A stretch of 64,000 nt of DNA from Ectobius pallidus (Eukaryota > Arthropoda > Insecta > Blattodea > Ectobiidae): positions 51,052,923-51,116,922 of the forward strand of contig CAXKWD010000002.1 in assembly GCA_964059195.1 (NCBI GenBank), in the 5' to 3' direction. How positions within the stretch are numbered: position 1 is the first letter of the stretch; each line of letters starts with the position of its first letter. The notes under the pieces are model-generated. The model did no database searches. It saw only the letters and a list, made by a program, of their open reading frames with translations, and had not been told where the DNA came from. Position numbers and translations under genes: made by a program. Below are positions 24,894 to 36,174 of the stretch, one piece after another.

Positions 24894-25414
24894 TTATAGA
24901 AAGCAATACTTCCTCAGCATATAAGAAGTTAAATAGAGTATTGGTAGAGAAAGTAAATATACATTTCGGAGTAGGAAGCCCACTATTCCAAATAAGATTA
25001 TCAGAACCGAGTAATCTGATCTTAGATTCGCGAGTTGAATTAGCTTTTTCCTTGCAAACACGTCTGGATTTTTTCAAAACTTGCGTGATGCCAGTCTGTT
25101 TATGTGCAAATGAGATTTCCCGTGATGCAGTTCGAAATAGCACCTTACATTATTTAAGTCTCCACTATGCAGTGCCTGTGTTACCTTAATCAATACACAA
25201 TGCGATACATTATTTACCCTATATCACTCGGACGACATCAGGCTGTCAAAATTTAATGGAGTCGCCGTCTAAAAGCCACAATCACCATCATATGACTGTT
25301 TGTTTCAGAAAATAAACTTTAGGCCTATATTCCATTCCTGAAGTAAGTCATCTTGGGTATCAACAATTTCCTATTCTAAAGCTAAGTTAGAGCACTAACA
25401 GGCCTAAGTAAAAT

Positions 25415-25660
25415 ACGAGGGTAAGTCAATAGTATCCAGAAACAATTTTTACAAATTATTTAAACTGCAGCTGAGGATTTACAATTGTATTATTTTTCAA
25501 CATAGTCCCCGTGCTTTTCAATACACTTATTCCTGCGTTCTACTATTTTCCGGATGCCCGATTAATTTTTGATTGAGCAGCAAGCGATGCAATCACTGCC
25601 TCCTTCACACAGTTCAATCTCTTGTAAAACCGTGTTTCCAGGTATAGGACAATCCTGCAC
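25415..25660 (-). pseudogene. mariner transposase C-terminal remnant
   Basis: On the minus strand the frame ends RNKCIEKHGDYVEK followed by a stop, the standard C-terminus of mariner-type transposases, with SGIRKIVER just upstream. The plus-strand end TACGAGGGTAAGTCAATAG looks like a mariner terminus. The upstream portion has an internal stop and the catalytic part is absent. Confidence 0.75.
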
Positions 25661-25671
25661 AGAGTCCCACC

Positions 25672-25885
25672 TAGCCGTTTCCGAGAAAATAGCGAAACAT
25701 TAAGTTATATACATGTAAATGACAGTAAAAGTAAGAGAAAATCGTAGCCAATCTTTGTATCGCATTCCTAGAAGAGATCTACCGTAAATATAAAATGTTT
25801 TTATACATTTAACTTTTATTACGCTGTTCACAGACACACACATACGTGTTTCTGAAAAACTATTTTTGTTTATTTTAGGGAAAAT
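25672..25885 (+). repeat. Dispersed repeat (GTTTTCGAGAAAATC type), copy 2
   Basis: Diverged match to 24222-24470, ending with GCTGTTCACAGACACACACA. Confidence 0.55.
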
Positions 25886-26236
25886 GTATATTAATGGATC
25901 TCAACATCGAATTTCTTCTGCCTAAGCCTTTAAAGACTCAAGTCTCAAGAAGAAGGAGAAATTTTGAAAATGTGTCAATACTAGTTTTTAAAGAAACATT
26001 TCATGGTTTAAATTATTTTAACAGCAAGACAAGTTTGCAAGACAATGTCATTTTAATTTTTAATAGTTAATGCCTTGACGCCTTTACGCCAGGGCACAGC
26101 AAAATGCCCTGAAGAAGACACAATAGTGTAGAAAGGCCTGGCCTGCATAAAATAAAGGTATTTGAGCTAATGGTTTTAGTCACACATTTTTCACGCGCTC
26201 AACCGTGCTATATAACCTATTTTAACATCGAATTTC

Positions 26237-26830
26237 ATAGACTATTCCACTTGATATTGACCAATAACGTTTAGCAATTCATCGGATGTAGACCAATCAC
26301 GATCGTTTATCTAATAAAATGCTTGCTATTAATATGAGGATGGGATTTTATCTGATAAAATCATCAGCTCGTTACTGGACACGTCACATGCTGCCATTAA
26401 GCAGCACGAAAATAGATTGGCTACTTTATACAACATAACCTGTTTGGAAATTAAAATAATAGAAATGTACATTGATTAAAAACACAATTTCGATTCCATT
26501 CAAGCCAGTTCGTGTGCTTTTATTCTGTTCTGCTGTTAGCTTACCTGAATTAGGTTATGTCTTATAAGCACCACTGGTAGCACTGGTCACAACATGGTAA
26601 CTCGAATCGATTTGTGGGTGGTTGATTCAAAGTATGCCGTGATCTCGCAGCTGTTAGTTTTGTTTTTATATAACAAGCTCGAAAGTAATATTATTTGTAT
26701 AATCCGTTACATTTTCATTCATGGAATAGTCTTAATAAATCATACTCGAGTTGACGAGTGTCATCAGATAAATTCTATTCTATCGATACACTCGTGGGAT
26801 TACCTACGAAAACAGTACTTTTTCTATCCA
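26237..26830. repeat. Long dispersed repeat, copy 1 (inverted relative to 56690-57226)
   Basis: Shares GACTATTCCA, TGGTCACAACATGGTAAC-like, TTTATTCTGTTCTGCT, TTACATTTTCATTCATGGAA and CAGATAAATTCTAT blocks with 56690-57226 in reverse order. GACTATTCCA / TGGAATAGTC words lie near both ends of the shared core, suggesting inverted termini. No coding capacity recognised. Confidence 0.7.
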
Positions 26831-27001
26831 TAGCGCTTTATGGTATGGGTAGGGAAAGTAAAAATGCAAAACTCTATAGCATGTCCGGCCTAAGAATACT
26901 CCAGCATATTATTCGTATGACCTAAAAGTGATACAGATGTACCTAGTGGTGTTTGTTGCCTAAGGGTGTTCTTTTTTTTTTTTTTCTTTTCCATATATTT
27001 A

Positions 27002-27285
27002 TGGAGCGGCGTTAGCGTCGCTGACTACAGATCCGTCGGCCCGGGTTCGATTCCCGGTACCTCCTCGGATTTTTCTGAGGCAGGGAGGTCTGATAGGGGT
27101 GCACTCAGCCTCGTGATTCAAATTGAGGAGCTACTTGATAGAAAAGTAGCGACTCCGATCATTGAAACCACCATTAACGACCGTGGGTGTCGGCATGCTG
27201 ACTACATGCTCCCCAATCCTGCCATCTGCCTAGATAATGTAGCGGTCGGGTGGTAGGCCAAGTCCCTCCAGGGATGTAGCGTCTC
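27002..27285 (+). repeat. tRNA-derived SINE, family A
   Basis: The head contains TTAGCGTCGCTGACTACAGA and B box GGGTTCGATTCCC. The body has GGATTTTTCTGAGGCAGGGA, GTGCACTCAGCCTCGTGA and GAGGAGCTACTTGATAGA, then GGTAGGCCAAGTCCCTCCAG. It is preceded by a T-run (26971-26984). The 96-codon frame across it is spurious. Confidence 0.9.
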
Positions 27286-27289
27286 TTAT

Positions 27290-28490
27290 AACATTTTAGA
27301 ACATTTTATATAAATTATCACGAACAAATTATTACAGGAATTCTCCCCCCTTTAAGACTATGCATTTTGTACGATAATTAATCTATGTAATGAATTTGAT
27401 ACAGATCTATTTCAATCCAGAACAGTCTTTTATATAAATATTTGCAAAATTTTTAGCATGCAGTCATAAAATCACAAAGCAATGTAATTATTGTTCTTCT
27501 ATTTGTTAACTTTATTAATTTGTAATTATTGTAATTGAGTGTTTGATTTAATTGATTTGTTTTTAGTGTTCTTTAGTTGTTCTTTATTTGATTGTCAATA
27601 CAGTCTACTACGTAATTTGTTAGGTTAGTTGACTTAAAATAAAATAAAATGAAAAAGTAATAATTATTAAGATTTTATAATTATTTCAATGCTCAATTTT
27701 CATTTGTAAAATCCTCATGCGAATTTTCCTTAGGGCAATCTTAATTTAACATATGCATAAAGAGTTAGCAGTTTTTAAAACATTCGAGGAAGATATTAAA
27801 TACGCATGTAAATAATTATGTAGTTATAACCCATAGGCGCATACAATACGACCTGTGCATGTACGATCGACAACAATACCACATGCTGGAAGCTTAAAAT
27901 AGATTCAACTCACCATTTTCGGAATTTTGGCGGCTGTTTAAGAACTGTTGTGTTAGAAAACTCCCTCCTCTCTTCACTTTGAGGACTGCTTTATATACTC
28001 GTCAACACCAGTAGATAAAGAATACACGAATTGATCAATAAATTACTTCGATCGAACACGGATAATAATACCGTAAACACGAGTAACAAAAGAAAAACAA
28101 GCACTTTGCGTACACGTCCGTTAAAGGAAAGGGAAATAGGTTAGGTAAGAAGAAGGAGAAGAGCTTTGAAAAAGTAACAGGTTAAGAGAAAGATGAAAAA
28201 GAAAGCCCCACGCTTTGAAAAGAGGATTCTAATTCACGCTGAAATATGACTAATTTTAGTCACGCCACAAAGAAACATGAGGTTAGTAATAACCTGTCTT
28301 TACTGCCGCGACACAATAATTTGGAGTGAACCTCGCAACACGCAGTAAGAGACATGCGCAACAGCACGCAGATATCGATACTACTATGTTTTTTTCCTCC
28401 GTTTTCAATACCTCTCGTAATGATATTATTTTCTATGAAATCTCCCTGAAAATGGTACCTTGAGGACTTACTGTCTGAAGTAAGCAACGA
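27290..28490. other. AT-rich, no recognised gene
   Basis: No family signature, no repeat partner seen in the window. Confidence 0.4.
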
Positions 28491-28492
28491 AA

Positions 28493-29610
28493 CAGTGGCG
28501 TAGGGAATGGGGGGTCCAGGGGGTCCGGACCCATCCCGAAATCAAAACCTAAAATTCAATATTTGTATTAGATTAGTGCTATAGTTATTTAAGCTCCATT
28601 TTGACAATTATGTAATTATTTTATTTATTAATAAAAGTAATGTAACAAAGTGCCAGTATGCTTTTGTTTAATCAGTTATAATTGCAATTATGATATGCAG
28701 AAAATAAGTTTTTTTTTTATTGATTTCAGAGGTAAGCTCCAGATTCATTCATTAAGTAGAGCTTCAGGGAGAACAAAGGTTTAGTTTTTTAATCAGCTTT
28801 AAATCGTCCAGCATCAGCAGAACTATACAGATTTGTGATATCTTGACGATCGCGCACTCACATGAAAATACAAAAAAAGATATGTCAAATTGGCCGGCTA
28901 CGGAAATTGAACCAGGAACAACCAAAATGTGAGTCCAAGACGTTACCATCTCAGCTACCTCGCTCAATTTAACGATCTACTTTCATAAGCGTATGTGTAG
29001 GAATAATGTTATTTGCCATAGCTAACTGTATTGCAATTTCCAAAGCCCTATATGAATACTGTAAAACAATATGTTGTCATAACTAATTTGCATTTGATAA
29101 ATGGTTTCTAATATATTACCATAAAATAGGAACTAAATTGGGCTTTACTCCGGTACCGGTCAACCGATTTTGTCCAATATCAATATGGTTCTTCCCATGG
29201 ACGTTATAAATGCGTATACCAAGTTGCATGAAAATCCGATAAAGCGTATTTGAGTTATAGCGCGTAGAGACACACGGACAGACATTTTCCCTTCCCCACA
29301 CAATCTCATAAAGTACCATACTGGCACTTAATAAAATACTGTATATGTAGGACTATTATTTGCACTGTTTCATATGTTATTTAACTTTTCTTATAAATAA
29401 TAATACATGTTACAACATAGGTAACGATTTCTTGTTTAAGTGGGCATGTCTTAGAATACAGTAAACAAATTTGCTAACTAGTTTTTCAGTGCTAAAATAG
29501 CGTAAAATGTCATTTCCATTAGTTCAATAGTTAAACATTTTCCGGGGGTGAAGGGGGAATTCCATACCCTCCCAAACCCTCCCCGAAATTATATTTTGGC
29601 TACGCCACTG
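28493..29610. mobile_element. hAT-type element with CAGTGGCGTAG ends
   Basis: Ends CAGTGGCGTAGGGAATGGGG and, complemented, CAGTGGCGTAGCCAAAATAT. The flanks CAACGAAA (28485-28492) and CAGTGAAA (29611-29618) match at 6 of 8 positions. G-rich and C-rich subterminal runs resemble the 10331 element. The 1.1-kb interior has no transposase, but it carries a SINE head at about 28860-28980. Confidence 0.7.
28860..28985 (-). repeat. tRNA-like SINE head nested in hAT element
   Basis: On the minus strand: A box TAGCTGAGATGGTAACG and B box GGTTCAATTTCC. The short frame MSEVAEMVTSWTHI is this head translated. Confidence 0.6.
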
Positions 29611-29825
29611 CAGTGAAACATACAATTAAGATCACTACCCCATGCAGCAGTAGACAATTCTGAAGATATAAATAGTAAACTGATCTATTAGCATGGGTTT
29701 TGGAGCTTCTAGAATGAGATCTTTAGGTTGAATTTCCTCTCACATAGTCTAATAATTATCATGACATTAGTGGCTTACCTTGTACAGCACATTTCTGCAT
29801 GTGGGATGAGGTTACTCCAAAGCTG

Positions 29826-30128
29826 TAGCACCGAAGGGGATGCATTCGCTCTCCTCACGCAGCGAGTCCGAGTTTGATTCCCGGTCGGGACAAGTTTCCT
29901 AGGTGGATTATATTTCCGGGTATTTTCCTCGTCTTTGAGACTTCAGGCTCTCGTGGTCCCCGCATATCATTTGGCAGTCACTATCTTCATACCATCCCCG
30001 TTCGGCATAAGCGTGTCTGTTTCGTCCTATATGGCCCCGGTATTGGGCTGATCACCCATCCAAGGAGGCCGTCCATGTCCTTGTCTGGTCAAAAAAAGGA
30101 TGAATACCCACTTCATGTTGCCTTTTAA
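29826..30128 (+). repeat. tRNA-derived SINE, family D
   Basis: A tRNA-like head with B box GAGTTTGATTCCC, then a body unlike families A and B (TTTCCTAGGTGGATTATATT, GGCATAAGCGTGTCTGTTTC), ending near CATGTTGCCTTTTAAGG. The 84-codon frame across it is spurious. Confidence 0.7.
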
Positions 30129-30179
30129 GGTAATTATATTGAAGATGTGTGTTTTATTAATATTGTACTATACATCTAG

Positions 30180-31130
30180 TGTTGGGGTTAAAATTAATAG
30201 TATATTGCGATACAAGTGCCGTAAGCGATGCATACGAATCGAGGAAACAGTTTGAAAAAACGAGGCGTTCGCGCCGAGTTTTTTCAATTTTCCGAGATCC
30301 GTTATGCGCTTACGGCAGAAGTAGGCCTATTGCATGCTATTTTTTGCACGATGATTATTAGGGGGCGGATTTCTATGACATGTCATATTTTTCCCCTTTG
30401 CATTATTTCAGGTTTCCGACTAATTTAAACCCGATTCCAAGCATCATGGTGAAAATGGAACGGCTTTTATTGTGCATATAACTGCATATATAGAAAATTT
30501 TCAACGACTGTAGCATATTTAGGTCATATTTTTGGCATATTTGTGGGCATATTAAAGACATTTTGAAGTTTCATATCATATTTTGTAAATTTTGCATTAT
30601 AATGATACTTTTTGAGAATTTACGGATATTTTAAATAATTAACACTATATTTTAATAAAATATATTGTAATGAGACTTAAAAAAATATTCACAATGTGTA
30701 AGTGGTAAAGTCATATTTTAAATTTCATTGGTCATGTTTTAATGTTTTTTAGGTCATAAATGCATGCATATATCCCATCTTTTAGGTCCGCCCCCTAATG
30801 ATTTTTTATATCAATTTAATTACATTAATTGTGATATTACCTGAAAATATTATGCATATACACTCTTGAAGATAGATGCTTATTTCAGAAAGTGATTCGC
30901 ATGTGTTTGTTGTTATGGGAACCGAATATTTGTCCTGGGGGGGCCTTGTCCATAAGGTCTGTATTATGATGTGCCGTAAGTAAATTCTTCCCGCACGGAA
31001 ACTCTTACCGCACATAGCAACAAGATTGCGTGTGGGAATGTCAACTTATGATCCACGGCAACAACATTCGTAAGTAGGCTACCACTAATTAGTTAAGGAG
31101 TGCAAAAAATTAGCTAACGGCACACACGCA
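30180..31130 (-). repeat. Dispersed repeat split by a hAT MITE
   Basis: Reverse-orientation partner of 2568-3065. The left part (30180-30358) holds a GC-rich hairpin (AGGCG/CGCC with A and T tracts). The right part (30798-31130) continues the same unit after the MITE. Collinear with the uninterrupted copy. Confidence 0.75.
30359..30797. mobile_element. hAT-type MITE, GGGCGGA-ended relative of the GGGCCCGGA family
   Basis: Ends TAGGGGGCGGATTT and, complemented, TAGGGGGCGGACCTAAAAG. The flanks ATGATTAT (30351-30358) and ATGATTTT (30798-30805) match at 7 of 8 positions. The uninterrupted paralogue at about 2896-2925 shows the same host sequence without the insert. The interior is rich in GCATATTT / GGTCATA words. 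Confidence 0.9.
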
Positions 31131-31504
31131 TACAAAACATGTCACACAAAGTGTGCAAGTTTGATATATCAAACCTGAATTATATTTCAAAGGCCTATGG
31201 GTACATAAAAAGCAATAAAAATACAAGAGTTAATGTTGATATAGACAATGAGAATATATGGCTAAGAGCTATATTCTATTAGTAGACATAAGTTTTAAAC
31301 TTATTTTTGACCACCCAATTACAATAATTTTATAACTTCTCTCTTTGAGGGAAAAATTGCCATATTTTATGAAATGGCTGTACTACATTTGAATATGATT
31401 TCCTTTTCAGAGTGAGCATCTCCCAATAAATATTACAAATCAGCGCCTATGGATGTGAACCTCCGTGGAGAGGTCGACAGGGAATAGGGGAATGTTTGGT
31501 ATAG

Positions 31505-31605
31505 GACTGTATACATCCTAATTGCTAAGGAGTCGTGTGGTCTTGGCATCAGCGTACAAAGACGAAAACCCGGGTTCGCTTCTCGATCACGATAAATACC
31601 CCTCT
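31505..31605 (+). repeat. tRNA-like SINE head, unassigned
   Basis: Pol III-like boxes GTGGTCTTGGCATCAGCG and GGGTTCGCTTCTC. Truncated by the following fold-back element. Confidence 0.45.
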
Positions 31606-31613
31606 ATGAAATA

Positions 31614-32288
31614 CGAAGCGCGTCCACAAAGTTTCCCTAGGGCCGTTTGCAGAAACAAAACACAATTTCAGGGATATATATGTCCCTGAAATTGTATATA
31701 TATATATTTTCCAACAGTGTTAAGTTATTTTTCAACACATTCACCACCGGAATTGAAACATTTGTCTTACCGTGGAACCAACTTTTGAATACCTGTGTCG
31801 TAGAAGTCTGCCGCCAGGGATTTGAACCACTGTGTTGCAAACATCTCCTCCTCTCTGTCATTCTCTGATATTTCTTGAGGTCTAGGAAAAGATAGAAATC
31901 ACTGGGAGCGAGGAACGGGCTTTAGGGTGAAAGTTTAAACACTTCCCAGCCGAACTTCTGCAGGAGACTTTCTTGATGTTTAAACATCCACCCTACAACC
32001 CGGACCTCACTTCCAGTGATTTCTATCTTTTCCTACACCTCACGAAATGACAAATAATGACAGAAAGGCGAAGATGGTTCTCACATAGTGGTTCAAATCC
32101 CAGGCGGCAGACTTCTACGACACATGTATTCAAAAGTTGGTCCCGCGGTATGACGAATGTCTCAATTTCCGGTGGTGAATATATTGAAAAATAACTGAAC
32201 ATTGACTGTGTCTGCTGTAATAACTATTTACTTGAATTTGTGTTTTGGTAAACGGACCCAGGGAAAGTTACTTTACGGACGCGCCTCT
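31614..32288. mobile_element. Fold-back mariner: two inverted C-terminal halves
   Basis: TA flanks both ends (31612-31613 and 32289-32290). The outer arms are inverted GCGCGTCC...AAAGT. Each arm carries the 3' part of a mariner transposase. The plus-strand arm has HPPYNPDLTSSDFYLF at about 31984. The minus-strand arm reads LAPSDFYLFLDLKK, then KSLAADFYDTGIQKLVPR, a stop, DKCFNSGGECVEK. The third catalytic Asp region (D34D type) is therefore present twice, in opposite orientation, around a short centre at about 31907-31980. A separate 12-bp-arm palindrome lies at about 31664-31695. Confidence 0.8.
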
Positions 32289-32290
32289 TA

Positions 32291-33118
32291 TAATACGGTA
32301 CTGGTAGAACTCCTTGAGCGAAATGTCACCAGCAATAGGAGACGAACAAGCTCTTTTGCTGGTAAATAACTAACTTAAAAGGAAATGACCCAATTCGGAA
32401 GTCGCAGTCCCACCTAGTGCAAGGGAATTCTTTGAACCAAAGCCCCGACTGTTCCTTTTCAAACATTTATTGCTCCATTTACTTTGTTGCTATACTACAC
32501 CATAATAATCCCAATCGATTAATAATAGTTTACAAAGCGCAGTGGCGGAATTGTCCCAAGGGGCAGTGACCACGACACCGGAAGTGTATCAGCCTGGCCT
32601 ACATCTTGATAATGTCATCGTCCGTAAGTTATTCCCTTAGCACTTTAGCTGCAAAATGCACGCAAATGATAGCGTTGATAATGTTAATTAAGTTTTATTC
32701 TGTTTCGATGGCAACACTTCCGTTTACAAAAACATTTCCATCATGGCGCAAGATTTCTAAAGGAGAACCACGGCCTTAAACTTAATCGTTAAATTATTTA
32801 ATCAACTTGTCATTTATACGTCCCACTATCCTCAAGATCACTCAATCTAATTTCTAACACAATGCAGAGCGTGAACGTTTTAAGGAGACAAAATCTGTAG
32901 AAAGCCTCCGGAAGAAAAGGAAAGCCTCGGTCCCGTGTCGTATACTGTATTTAGGCAAGTTACTGAACTTTGTAGCCTGAAGAATCCTTATAAATCCTTA
33001 GGCTAAATAACAGCCTTTTTTTGAATGACAAATAGTCCATCCTCCTAAGAAAAGATTCTTATACAGGTGGAGCGCCTCGACCACTCATCACTTCAGATTG
33101 AAAATTTATTCTAATAGA
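32291..33118. other. No recognised gene
   Basis: A hAT-like word, CAGTGGCGGAATTGTCCC, occurs near 32541 without a visible partner end. Confidence 0.35.
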
Positions 33119-33119
33119 A

Positions 33120-33395
33120 AAAAATCGGGCGCGTGGAACGCCACGCGACAGAAGTGTAACTTGTTTTAATTTTTGGATTTTTTCAATTTTGGATTATTGG
33201 ATTTTTCAATTTTGGATTGTTGGACTTTTTATATTGGGATTTTGGACTTTATTAATTTTGGATCGAGTTGATTGTTTTCTGTGCAGTCCGTTCCGTCACA
33301 CCCCACTAATTTCGTGACGATTTTGTCCGTAACGCAAGTTTGGGTTAGCTTTCGATTTACTCCTACCGCGGCTAAAGAAGTTTCACTTCAAAAAT
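33120..33395 (-). repeat. Dispersed repeat copy 3 with internal minisatellite
   Basis: Reverse of the 5815-6075 repeat: CGTGGAACGCCACGCGACAG, then TTTTGGATT-type units (about 33168-33260), then GATTGTTTTCTGTGCAGTCC, then GCTAAAGAAGTTTCACTTCA. This is the most complete of the three copies. Confidence 0.75.
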
Positions 33396-33554
33396 CCGAA
33401 GTGAAATAAAAATATTTTCCGCTAAATGACATTAGCCTATACTGGAAGAGAAATTTTCCATTTTTTGAACCATTAACAGTAATCATTAATGTGTGAAAAA
33501 CCATACAATTTTCAAACAAATAAATGAATTTTATCTGGATGAACATCTTAATTA

Positions 33555-33935
33555 CCATGGTGGTTTAGTGACAACACGCTCGCCTCTGGTACGAGGGTCC
33601 CAGTTTCAAATCTGGCGAGGTTTATTTTTCAGAACCTAAAAATCCCACGATAAGTCCTCCGAAAGGGACTACAAACAGTGGGCTCTTGTCCTAAATTTAC
33701 AGCACGTTACACAAACCAAACACTAAATTAAAGCCTCAGGACCAGATTCTCGGGCGCTTTCACGTCTACTAGAGTAGCATCAAGACACCTTAAATTGCTT
33801 ACCACTGCCAATCTATCTGTAGCAGGGAAGGTCATCCGCCGATTACGGTAAAGGATGTGCAACCCGTACAGTATGGAGTTACTGTACCGGTGACGATGGG
33901 TAAATCGGCGCCCGTGGAGCTGATAGTAGTTTTTT
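33555..33935 (+). repeat. tRNA-derived SINE, family C
   Basis: A tRNA-like head (TGGTGGTTTAGTGACAACAC, B box AGTTTCAAATCTGG), a long body, and an end before an A/T-rich tail near 33930. Unrelated in body to families A, B and D. Confidence 0.65.
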
Positions 33936-33939
33936 TATT

Positions 33940-35160
33940 TTATTTTATTATCTCACAATTACCAATATTAACTGTAAAAACTTAATATTATTGTGATTAC
34001 TTTGATAACAGGTTCTTAGAAGTGGTATACCTATATTACCACAAATACGAGACAAAGTCTTGATAAATTTGTACTTAGGCCTACACGGACACATTCATCC
34101 TCCATTAATGTCGCCTAATTCGATTCTGAAGATGTTCTAATCATCTCCTATATCATCAACCTTCCCAGTAAGCACATGTGGATGTTTTTTATATATATAT
34201 AACATAGAACTTGATTCCTTACTCTTATTTACAAGTGCTTCTGTCCAGGACAGAAAATCGGGAATATTATAGTGAAGTTCCTACACACTTTTCCATTATC
34301 ACTAAGGACCGTATTTTTTGGTAATTTTGCAAAACAGCTTTCCTTGGCTATAGCTTTAAAGATGCTTAAAGTAATACTATGCAAATTATATTCGCGAAAT
34401 ATTGCAAAACTTGTTGAATTTTATGAAATGTGTAAATAAGTACGAAATACGCCCCTCCAAGACGAATATTGAGAATCGTGTTAAAAAAAAAATTTAATTG
34501 TAATTGTTGGTGTTTTCATTTTTTTTATCCTTCCTATTTCATGCAATGGGGCTGAAATAAAATTATTTTCTGTTTGCAAATGGATATTTTTAAGAAACAA
34601 AACTTATCTCACTAGAGGTGCCACATAGACAAAGTGATATAAACAATAGAACTTAAGTTAAAGTTGAAATATCATACATATAATGATCCAAATATTGTTA
34701 AAAAATCTACCTAGTATATAAATAATACTGTAATTATGTTTATCTTTCAATACTGAAATAAGTATGTTTTCATTTCCAAATGATGTTTTATAATTTTCAT
34801 TCTATTTTTCACCACTTTATTTGAGTATTAAAAAATAAGTAACGTTTATAATGTCAGGTGTAAAATATGACACAGCTTATTAACGTGGTAACACCGAAAT
34901 TAGCCATTCTATTTTACCTAAAAACCAGACTCCTAATAATCATGGAGCAAACATGCACCTCCCATTTCACTTATAGGAGCTAGCTTTTTCCCTGACTAGT
35001 CCATATTTTTTTTACAAATGTCCCTGACTTTTTCTTTTACAAATTTCTCTGACTTTCCAGAATATGAACACCCTGTTAATGGTTTAATAATTTCCTCGCA
35101 TAAATCACACATCCTATTTTAGATCACAAAATTAGCATAAAAAGTGCTTGAATTATGTAA
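33940..35160. other. AT-rich, no recognised gene
   Basis: Repeated TCCCTGACT words near 34990-35055 suggest a decayed MITE interior. No termini found. Confidence 0.35.
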
Positions 35161-35164
35161 GTAA

Positions 35165-36170
35165 ATATGTTAATTATATATATAAATGATTTAGATAAAA
35201 CTATCGAAAATTGTAATGATATCAAATTAACAATGTTTGCTGATGATACAAATCTTTTAATTTCAGGAAGGAATATAAATGAAGTAAATCTAAATCTAGA
35301 GAAATTAAAAGAGAGATTCTTAATGGTCTTATTATAAATATCGATAAAACAGTTTCAATTGGTTTCCATCATAAAGTAAACAAGTTTAATTTTCCCTGAT
35401 TTTATTTTAACTGATACGAAGATTTCTTACAAACATCACACAAAATTCTTAGGTGTATGGATTGATGAAAATTTAAATTGGAAAGTCCATGTAGATAACT
35501 TGACGAAACAACTTTTTAAACTTTGCTTTGCCTTTAAAACGTTAAAGAATTCGGTTGATATGAATATTATTAGAACAGCGTATTTTGCTTATTTTCATTG
35601 CCTATTAAAACAGGGTATAATGTTTTGGGGGGGAATGAAGATTTCCAATAGAGTTTTCAGGGTACAAAAAAGAGTAGTACGAATAATCTGTAATATTCCA
35701 AGATTCGAAAGCTGTAAACAATATTTCAAAAAGTTAAGCATTATGACGTTACCATGTATGTACATGTTCTATGTTATTTTGCACGTAAAATCGTTTATTA
35801 ATAAATTCACAACAAATTCAGCAATACATTCTCATAATACAAGAGGAAAATCGAATTTAGCCTTAATCAGTCACAATACAAAATTATTTGAAAATTCTCT
35901 CACTCATAATGGAATACAACTTTTCAATAAATTACCTACCAAAATTAAAGAAATTGAAAATTTTACCAAATTCAAGATGCAATTATCTGCTTTCCTATGT
36001 AATGAATCATACTATTCTGTAGATGAATATTTGTGTTATTAGATGGGTAAATTGTATATGTATTTATTATATTCATTAAGTTAAATTATTCTATGATTAT
36101 TATTGTATGACGTGTCCCATATCATGTAATGATATATTGGACGAATAAAACAATTCAATACTTATACTAC
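35165..36170 (+). pseudogene. 5'-truncated LINE (CR1/jockey-like) reverse transcriptase remnant
   Basis: The remnant begins inside the reverse transcriptase at YINDLDKTIENCND and reaches the catalytic FADDT motif at about 35236-35250. A frameshift near 35315 follows. The frame then reads TKISYKHHTKFLGVWIDENL, and 35500-36042 encodes the C-terminal domain with LFNKLPTKIKE and the terminal SVDEYLCY. The pattern fits CR1/jockey-clade elements, where truncation from the 5' end is usual. The 3' untranslated end contains a stem-loop shared with 9883-9920 and an AATAAA-like signal. The endonuclease domain is missing. Confidence 0.85.
36111..36142 (+). other. LINE 3' stem-loop
   Basis: Outer stem GTCC (36114-36117) with GGAC (36139-36142); inner stem ATATCAT with ATGATAT (36119-36125, 36129-36135). 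The counterpart at 9883-9920 pairs TGTCC/GGACA and CATAAC/GTTATG. Its place just before the 3' end suggests recognition by the element's own reverse transcriptase (inferred). Confidence 0.6.
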
Positions 36171-36174
36171 ATTC

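Noticed and set aside
29874..30128. 84-codon frame
   Set aside because: Lies wholly within SINE family D.
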